From positions 868,001-932,000 of the forward strand of contig NZ_QHHQ01000001.1 in assembly GCF_003258595.1 (NCBI RefSeq): a stretch of DNA of 64,000 nucleotides, given 5' to 3'. A program made the position numbers and the translations under genes. This stretch comes from Acuticoccus sediminis. Its GTDB lineage: Bacteria > Pseudomonadota > Alphaproteobacteria > Rhizobiales > Amorphaceae. Below, one piece after another: positions 58,424 to 64,000 of this stretch. How positions within the stretch are numbered: the first letter of the stretch is position 1; every line of letters starts with the position of its first letter. Below the pieces are notes generated by a model. It made no database searches and had not been told where the DNA came from. It was given only the letters and a program-made list of their open reading frames with translations.

Positions 58424-59044
58424 ATGAGCGATATGCCTCTTTCCGAAGACGCCCACCTCGACCGTCTGGTCGGGAGCAAGATCCGTTTGCTACGGACCGC
58501 GCAAGGCCTCTCCCTGCAGGAGCTCGGCGATGGGACGGGGCTGTCGGTGGGGTATCTCAGCCAGCTCGAACGGGGCCTCTCCTCGCCGTCCCTGCGCGTC
58601 CTCAGCCTCGTCAGCGCGACGCTGGGCGTGTCGATCGGGGCGCTCTTTCCGTACCTGCCGGAGCGCGAGACCGAGCCCGACGGGCCGGTGATGCAGCGCG
58701 ACCGCCGGCCACGGCCCATCATGTGGCGCAACGGGATCACCAAGGAGATTCTGACGCCGGGAAATCCGGCCTCGGAGGTCAACCGCCGCCTGGTCGAGAT
58801 CGTCATCGAGCCGGGCGGCACCACCGGCCGCGCGCCGGTGTCCGGCGACGGGGAGGAGGTCGGCGTCATCCTCGGCGGCAGCCTGCGCCTCACCGTCGAC
58901 GGCTTCGACTACACGTTGCGCGAGGGCGACGGGTTCAGCTTCTCCAGCTCCGCGGACCATACGTTCACGAATCCGACCGACAGGCCGGTCCGGGTCCTGT
59001 GGGTCAACTCCCGCGACCGCAGGCGCCCGCCGCCGGGCGCATGA
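58424..59044 (+). CDS. XRE-family regulator with cupin domain
   Basis: 206 residues. N-terminal helix-turn-helix (IRLLRTAQGLSLQELGDGTG, LSVGYLSQLERGLSSPSLRV) and C-terminal cupin (EVGVILGGSLRLTVDGFDYT, GDGFSFSSSADHTFTNPTD). Such regulators control catabolism of the pathway whose ligand the cupin binds. ATG 58424 is used; a TTG at 58415 with a nearer GGAGGGAG site is an alternative. Located between the creatinase-like and hydantoinase genes. Confidence 0.86.
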   Translation: MSDMPLSEDAHLDRLVGSKIRLLRTAQGLSLQELGDGTGLSVGYLSQLERGLSSPSLRVLSLVSATLGVSIGALFPYLPERETEPDGPVMQRDRRPRPIMWRNGITKEILTPGNPASEVNRRLVEIVIEPGGTTGRAPVSGDGEEVGVILGGSLRLTVDGFDYTLREGDGFSFSSSADHTFTNPTDRPVRVLWVNSRDRRRPPPGA

Positions 59045-59431
59045 CGCCCCGGCGCCGCCAGTCCGGGCGGCGACGGCGTGAGACCTCGGTGAAACGTCCG
59101 CCAGCTGCGCGCAGCCATTCTGTAAACGACGCCGGATTGGGTACGTCATTGGGATCGCTGCCGATCAATGCGAGTTTAGTCCGTTTTTCGGTATGCATGC
59201 GTATTCGAACGATCGTTGCCGTACGAACGAGAATTGCGCTTGAGCGTTCATTGCAATGAAAATAATATTGAACCATGAAACCGCGTCTCTGAGTCCTGTC
59301 CTCGGCGCCGACGCTCCGGCCGGCGCCGGTCGTGCCGCGTCGCGTCCGTTTGTCCGGTCCTTGTTCCTGACGGTGGCGCCCAAGCGCGTGGCGGTGCCGT
59401 CGTCCCCTATCCTGCAGCGCAGCTGACACCC
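59045..59431. other. Intergenic region before hyuA
   Basis: 387 bases. It contains the promoter listed next and an AT-rich stretch near 59190-59280. An open minus-strand frame (59004-59495) has a plausible-looking start, MVQYYFHCNERSSAILV, but turns into Arg-rich shadow and is not called. Confidence 0.4.
59240..59268 (+). promoter_or_regulatory. Predicted promoter of the hydantoinase gene
   Basis: TTGAGC at 59240-59245 and TAATAT at 59263-59268 are spaced by 17 bases. Transcription near 59275 would leave a leader of about 155 bases before the TTG start at 59432. Confidence 0.5.
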
Positions 59432-61528
59432 TTGCCTTCGACCACAACGCCTCAATCCGACGCGCCGGTTCTCGACGACCCGGAACCTCTCTCACCCAGG
59501 GGCGGCCCCTTGCGCGTGGGCATCGAGGTCGGCGGAACGTTCACGGATCTCGTCGCGTCGGGGCCGGACGGGCTGATCTTCGCCCGGGTCCCGACGACGC
59601 CGGAGGAGCCGGAGCAGGGCGTCATCGCCGCCCTCCGGTGCGCCGGCATCGAACCCGGCGCCATCACCGAGTTCTCGCACGGCTCCACCGTCGCCACCGA
59701 CGCGGTGCTCGAGCGTAGGGGAGCCCGGCTCGCGCTGCTGATCACCGAAGGGTTTCGCGACATCCTGCTGCTCGGCCGTCAGGGCCGCGAGGTGATCTTC
59801 GAGCCGGCCCACCGGAAGGCCGAGCCGCTCGTCGCCCGTGGCGACACGCTCGAGGTGCCCGAGCGCATCCTCGCCGACGGCAGCGTCTCCACCCGCCTCG
59901 CCACCGAACTCTTCGCGCCCCGCCTCACCGCCTTCCTCGAGGCGGGCGGGTTCGACGGGGTCGCGATCTGCCTCCTCAACGCCTTCGTGAACCCGTCGCA
60001 CGAGCACGACCTCGCCGCCTTCATCAAGGCGCGCTGGCCGTCGCTGCGCGTCACCACCTCGTGCGACGTGGCGCGCGAGTTCCGCGAGCACGAGCGGGCC
60101 AGCACGACGACCCTCGCAGCCTACGTCCAGCCGGTCCTCGAGACCTATCTCGGCGAGATCGAGACGCACCTGAGGACGGCCGGCTTCACCGGTCCGTTCT
60201 CGATGATGCAGTCGCACGGCGGGCGCGCGCCGGTGGAGACCGTCCGCCGCAACGGGGCGAGCGCGCTGTTCTCGGGACCCGCCGCCGGCGTGACCGGCGC
60301 GGTGCGCCTCGCCGGGCTCTCGGGGCACCGGGACATCATCACGCTCGACATCGGCGGAACCAGCGCGGACGTGTGCCTCGTCGAGAACGGGCGGCCGGAG
60401 ATCGCCTCGCACTCGACCATCGCCTCGCTGCCGGTGCAGCTGCCGATGGTCGACGTCACCACCATCGGGGCCGGGGGCGGGGCGATCATCTTCGTCGACG
60501 ACGCGGGGATGCTGCGTGTCGGCCCGCACAGCGCCGGGGCGAATCCGGGGCCGGCCTGCTACGGCCGCGGCGGCACGCGGCCGACGGTGACGGACGCGCA
60601 CGTCGTCTGCGGCCGCATCGCCGCCGACGCCCGTCTGGCGAGCGGCCCGCCGCTCGACGTCGCCGCCGCGCGCGCCGCCTTCGCCGAGATCGCCGACACC
60701 CTTGCCCTCTCTGTCGAGGAGGTGGCCGAGGGCGCCGTGAACATCGCCGTCGCCAACATCGTCACCGCGATCGACTTCATCAGCACGCGGCGCGGGCGCG
60801 ATCCCCACGACTACGTGCTCGTCCCCTACGGCGGTGCCGGGCCGCTGCACGCGGTGGCGGTCGCCGACTCGCTCTCCATCGAGACCGTCCTGGTGCCGCC
60901 GCGCGCGGGGGCGATCTCGGCGTACGGACTGCTGACGGCGGACCACAGCCTGTTCGCCTCCCGCACCAGGCGAATCAGCGTCGAGGAGGGGGCGAGCGAG
61001 ATCGTCCACGAGATCATCGACGAGCTGAAGACGGAGCTGAACGCCGACGCCGACCGGATGGCACTCGGCCCGATCCGCCGCTGCGACGTGACGCTCGACA
61101 TGCGCTACGTCGGCCAGGCCTTCGAGATCGCGGTGCGCCTGTCGGAGGAGCTGGCGGCCGGGTCCACGCCGGCCCTGCTGCGCGCGGCCTTCGAGAATGC
61201 CTACGGCGCCGCCTACCGCCTCGGTGGGATCCCCGCGATCAAGGTGGTGGAGGTGGTGACCACCCGCGTCGCGCTGCACATCACCGAGGGGATGGCACCG
61301 ACGCTGGCCTGCACGGGCCCCCACGTCGCGGCCGACGGGGAGGTCGTCAGGGTGTTCGGCGGCGGGCGCCACCACGAGGCGAGGCGCCTGCCACGCCGCG
61401 CCGTCGGCCCGGACGGTCTCGCCGGGCCGCTGGTCCTCGACGACCAGACGACGACCGTCTTCGTCCCGGGCGGGTGGGCCGCCTCGATGGACCCGGTCGG
61501 CAACCTTATCCTCGGCAAGATCGGATAG
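59432..61528 (+). CDS. hyuA: Hydantoinase/oxoprolinase A subunit
   Basis: 698 residues. ATP-dependent N-methylhydantoinase or 5-oxoprolinase A-type subunit: GIEVGGTFTDLVASGPDGL, SHGSTVATDAVLERRGARLA, TLDIGGTSADVCLV, YGGAGPLHAVAVADSL. The start is TTG 59432; GTG 59516 would give the conserved GIEVGG almost at the N-terminus and is an alternative. The usual B subunit is not next to it; a divergent AraC regulator follows instead. Ring-opening of a hydantoin, pyroglutamate-like or other cyclic amide is likely. Confidence 0.88.
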   Translation: MPSTTTPQSDAPVLDDPEPLSPRGGPLRVGIEVGGTFTDLVASGPDGLIFARVPTTPEEPEQGVIAALRCAGIEPGAITEFSHGSTVATDAVLERRGARLALLITEGFRDILLLGRQGREVIFEPAHRKAEPLVARGDTLEVPERILADGSVSTRLATELFAPRLTAFLEAGGFDGVAICLLNAFVNPSHEHDLAAFIKARWPSLRVTTSCDVAREFREHERASTTTLAAYVQPVLETYLGEIETHLRTAGFTGPFSMMQSHGGRAPVETVRRNGASALFSGPAAGVTGAVRLAGLSGHRDIITLDIGGTSADVCLVENGRPEIASHSTIASLPVQLPMVDVTTIGAGGGAIIFVDDAGMLRVGPHSAGANPGPACYGRGGTRPTVTDAHVVCGRIAADARLASGPPLDVAAARAAFAEIADTLALSVEEVAEGAVNIAVANIVTAIDFISTRRGRDPHDYVLVPYGGAGPLHAVAVADSLSIETVLVPPRAGAISAYGLLTADHSLFASRTRRISVEEGASEIVHEIIDELKTELNADADRMALGPIRRCDVTLDMRYVGQAFEIAVRLSEELAAGSTPALLRAAFENAYGAAYRLGGIPAIKVVEVVTTRVALHITEGMAPTLACTGPHVAADGEVVRVFGGGRHHEARRLPRRAVGPDGLAGPLVLDDQTTTVFVPGGWAASMDPVGNLILGKIG

Positions 61529-61538
61529 CGGGCGGCGC

Positions 61539-62591
61539 TCAGGCGTCCTGCTCGGCCGGGCTGTGGCGCTGGCGGTAGCTTGCGGGCGTCGACCCGGTCC
61601 ACTGCTTGAACGCGCGGTGGAAGTTGGGCGCGGAGGCGAAGCCGAGGTCCTGGCTGATCGCCTCGAGGCTCTTCGACCCGTGCGTCAGCTCGCGGATCGC
61701 GATGTCGCGGCGCAGGCCGTCCTTGATCCCCTGGAATGACGCCCCGTCCGCCGCGAGCTTGCGGATGAGGGTGCGCGACGTGATGTTCAGCGACCGCGCC
61801 GCGTCCTCCAGCTTGCAGCTCATCCGCGCCGAGCGGTGCAGAAGCTCGCGCACCCGGAGCTGCAGCGCATGCTCCTTGTAGTCGGTGAAGATCCAGTCCC
61901 GCGGGGCGCGCACGAGGAAGGCGTGCATCTCCGCCGCCGTGCGCGTCACCGGGAGGCTGCCGAGGGCGCGGTCGAAGCTGATCGAAGAATACGGCTCGTC
62001 GAAGCCGATCGCGGCGGGGAAGATGACCGGGTAGTCCTCCGCGAAGTCCGGCCGCGGGAAGGCGAAGCCGACGTCCCGCAGCGGCAGCTCGCGCCCGGCG
62101 AGCCAGGAGACGATGCCATGCGTCAGCTTCAGGAGGAGCATGTGGCCGAAGCGGTTCGGCACGAGGCCCTCGAACCGCGGGATGAGGCTGACGCGGATCT
62201 CGTTGGCGTCGCGCTCCAGCTCCACGCGGTAGTCGTCGAGGAGCATGTTCCAGAAGCCGGTGAAACGGTAGATCCCGGTGCGGATCGACGACGCCTCCAG
62301 GAGGACGGTGCAGAGGTATTTCAGGGTGCCGGAGCGGATGGGGCGGCTCCAGAGCCCCATCATCTCGTCCCCCGTCTCGGCGGCGACCTGCTGGTATAGG
62401 CTGACGATCTGGTCGTGCGTGACGCGGGCGAGCTCGGGGTCGGTTTCGGGGATCGAAAGTCCGGCCTGTTCCAGGAAGTTGGCGAGCATGTCCGGGCCGC
62501 ACTGCGCCCGCAGCGTGGCGAGCCAGTCCTCCACGAAGGCGTAGGACACCGTGGAGAGGTGGACGATCCTGCGAGCCGACGGCGTGACCAT
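61539..62591 (-). CDS. AraC-family transcriptional regulator
   Basis: 350 residues. N-terminal arabinose-binding-like domain of the OruR/ArgR-related type (FTGFWNMLLDDYRVELERDA, FPRPDFAEDYPVIFPAAIGF) and a C-terminal double helix-turn-helix (SLNITSRTLIRKLAADGASF, AISQDLGFASAPNFHRAFKQW). It converges with the hydantoinase and diverges from the acyl-CoA dehydrogenase gene, so it may control one of them. Confidence 0.9.
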   Translation of the reverse strand: MVTPSARRIVHLSTVSYAFVEDWLATLRAQCGPDMLANFLEQAGLSIPETDPELARVTHDQIVSLYQQVAAETGDEMMGLWSRPIRSGTLKYLCTVLLEASSIRTGIYRFTGFWNMLLDDYRVELERDANEIRVSLIPRFEGLVPNRFGHMLLLKLTHGIVSWLAGRELPLRDVGFAFPRPDFAEDYPVIFPAAIGFDEPYSSISFDRALGSLPVTRTAAEMHAFLVRAPRDWIFTDYKEHALQLRVRELLHRSARMSCKLEDAARSLNITSRTLIRKLAADGASFQGIKDGLRRDIAIRELTHGSKSLEAISQDLGFASAPNFHRAFKQWTGSTPASYRQRHSPAEQDA

Positions 62592-62713
62592 GGTTCGTTC
62601 AAGGTGGTGCAGTTTGGCAGTTTTTGCAAATTGCGCGTCTGAAACAGCGATAGTGCCGGCCCGGGGTTCATTACTATGTTCCGGCCAGAATCGTGATAGC
62701 GGGGGAGGCGGCC

Positions 62714-64000
62714 ATGGTCTTTTCGGCGCCCGTGAAGGACATGGTGTTCAACATCGAGCACCTCTCAGGCTGGGCCGAATTGTGCCATCTGCCGCAGTTT
62801 CAAGACGTCGAGCTGGAGACGGCCGGCGCGATTATCGAAGAGTGCGCCCGCTTCGCCGAAGAAGTGCTTGCCCCGCTGAATGCCTCTGGCGACCGGGCGG
62901 CCTCCCACTTCAACGGCGAGTCCGTTGTACTTCCGGAAGGCTTTAAGGAAGCCTACGAACAGTTCGTCGACACCGGTTGGCAGAGCCTGCAGCACCCGGT
63001 CGAGTTCGGCGGCCAGGGCCTGCCGCGCGCCGTCGGAGCCGCCTGCGGCGAGATCTTCAACGCCGCGAACATGAGCTTCGCTTTGTGTCCGCTTTTGACA
63101 GACGGCGCGATCGACGCGCTGCTGACCGCGGGCTCCGACGAGCAGAAGCAGACCTACCTCCACAACCTCGTCGCCGGCCGCTGGACGGGCACGATGAACC
63201 TGACCGAGCCGCAGGCCGGCAGCGACCTCTCGCTCCTGCGCACGCGGGCCGAGCCGCGCGGGGACGGCAGCTACGCCATTTCCGGCACGAAGATCTTCAT
63301 CACCTACGGCGACCACGAGCAGGCCGAGAACATCGTCCACCTGGTCCTCGCGCGCATTCCGGGTGCGCCGGCGGGGGTGAAGGGGATCAGCCTCTTCCTG
63401 GTGCCGAAGTACTTCGTCAACGCCGACGGCTCCCTCGGCGGCCGCAACGCGGTGCGCACGGTGAGCATCGAGCACAAGCTCGGCATCCGCGCGAGCCCGA
63501 CCGCGGTCCTCGAATACGAGGGCGCGACCGGCTATCTGATCGGCGAGGAGAACCGCGGCCTCGACATCATGTTCATCATGATGAACTCGGCGCGGTTCGC
63601 GGTCGGCATCCAGGGCATCGCGGTGGCCGAGCGGGCCTACCAGCAGGCGCTCGGCTACGCCAGGGAGCGGGTGCAGAGCCGCCCGGTTGACGGCTCGTCC
63701 AACGAGAGCGTCGCCATCATCCGCCACCCCGACGTGCGCCGCCTGCTGACCCGCATGCGCGCCGTCACCGAAGGCTGCCGGGCGCTCGCCGCCGCGACGG
63801 CCGGCTGGCACGACCTCGCCCGCCACGCGGACGACCCCGACCGGCGTGCCGAGGCGAAGGCGGTCGCGGAGTTCCTGGTGCCGCTGGTGAAGGGCTACTC
63901 GACCGAGATGAGCGTGGACGTCGCCTCCTGCGGCATCCAGGTGCACGGCGGCATGGGCTTCATCGAGGAGACCGGCGCCGCGCAGCACTACCGCGACGCG
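62714..64000 (+). CDS. Acyl-CoA dehydrogenase, long form (3' partial)
   Basis: ATG 62714 follows GGGGGAGGCGG; 429 codons remain open to the window edge, against about 590-600 for the long-form family (DmdC/AidB-like). Visible: TEPQAGSDLSLLRTRAEP, ISGTKIFITYGDHEQAENIV, GVKGISLFLVPKYFVN, EHKLGIRASPTAVLEY and IGEENRGLDIMFIMMN. FAD-dependent alpha,beta-oxidation of an acyl-CoA or methylmercaptopropionyl-CoA-like thioester. Divergent from the AraC regulator. Confidence 0.92.
   Translation, partial: MVFSAPVKDMVFNIEHLSGWAELCHLPQFQDVELETAGAIIEECARFAEEVLAPLNASGDRAASHFNGESVVLPEGFKEAYEQFVDTGWQSLQHPVEFGGQGLPRAVGAACGEIFNAANMSFALCPLLTDGAIDALLTAGSDEQKQTYLHNLVAGRWTGTMNLTEPQAGSDLSLLRTRAEPRGDGSYAISGTKIFITYGDHEQAENIVHLVLARIPGAPAGVKGISLFLVPKYFVNADGSLGGRNAVRTVSIEHKLGIRASPTAVLEYEGATGYLIGEENRGLDIMFIMMNSARFAVGIQGIAVAERAYQQALGYARERVQSRPVDGSSNESVAIIRHPDVRRLLTRMRAVTEGCRALAAATAGWHDLARHADDPDRRAEAKAVAEFLVPLVKGYSTEMSVDVASCGIQVHGGMGFIEETGAAQHYRDA

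Noticed and set aside
59004-59495. Minus-strand frame opposite the XRE-hyuA gap
   Set aside because: The first 45 residues look plausible, but the frame continues as Arg-rich shadow of the regulator gene; no ribosome site or family.

Overview
The window is a very GC-rich chromosomal segment of an alphaproteobacterium. An F1-only ATP synthase cluster in the order atpH-A-G...D...C, a tadA-rluB-rsmD cluster, a BA14K protein, a DUF2934 protein and TRAP transporters point to Hyphomicrobiales or a marine relative. That placement is inferred from gene content. Both ends cut genes: a PDC-type sensor at the left edge and an acyl-CoA dehydrogenase at the right edge. I saw no rRNA, tRNA, CRISPR array or insertion sequence.

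Layout. 1-2.3 kb: PDC-sensor protein overlapping a methyl-accepting chemotaxis protein. 2.4-9.5 kb: F1 ATP synthase genes, with two FkbM-type methyltransferases between atpG and atpD and a small CxxC protein between atpD and atpC. 9.6-15.2 kb: secreted Ala/Pro-rich protein, a B12-binding radical SAM protein divergent from ahcY, an aminotransferase, and a small exported protein. 15.6-18.3 kb: an RTX protein and an MFS transporter. 18.4-23.1 kb (minus strand): an apparent redox operon with a NirB-like flavoprotein fused to a [2Fe-2S] BFD domain and a membrane cytochrome b part, a membrane-anchored cytochrome with 11 haem motifs, a DUF3365 monohaem protein and a globin. 23.3-28.3 kb: DUF3095, YtoQ, YrhK, BA14K and DUF2283 proteins. 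28.4-29.7 kb: an AT-richer island with a VapBC45-like toxin-antitoxin pair. 29.7-33.7 kb: lepA, a small membrane protein, a GST and a methyltransferase. 34-39 kb: sorbosone-type PQQ dehydrogenase with a dihaem cytochrome c, then cyclase, AtuA and an AtuA-related protein. 39-44.9 kb: acetyltransferase, DUF2934, membrane protein, tadA, rluB with a long repetitive tail, rsmD. 45.3-47.6 kb (minus): Co-type nitrile hydratase operon with a class I amidotransferase-like hydrolase. 47.8-51.1 kb: TRAP transporter. 52.3-56.3 kb: conserved protein plus ArgE-type deacylase, then an MhqO/MhqD-like pair. 57-62.6 kb: creatinase-like M24 protein, XRE-cupin regulator, hydantoinase A, AraC regulator. 62.7 kb to the end: acyl-CoA dehydrogenase.

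How the parts may work together. The 18-23 kb operon reads as an NAD(P)H-to-periplasm electron path (FAD, [2Fe-2S], membrane haem b, multihaem cytochrome c) with a globin, which suggests nitrogen-oxide or respiratory-stress chemistry. It is the best candidate here for a poorly described system. The 57-62 kb block looks like amide or cyclic-amide catabolism with its own regulators. The nitrile hydratase operon lacks a classical amidase and has a C26-type hydrolase in its place. Function assignments rest on recognisable motifs in the translated sequence; no database search was run.
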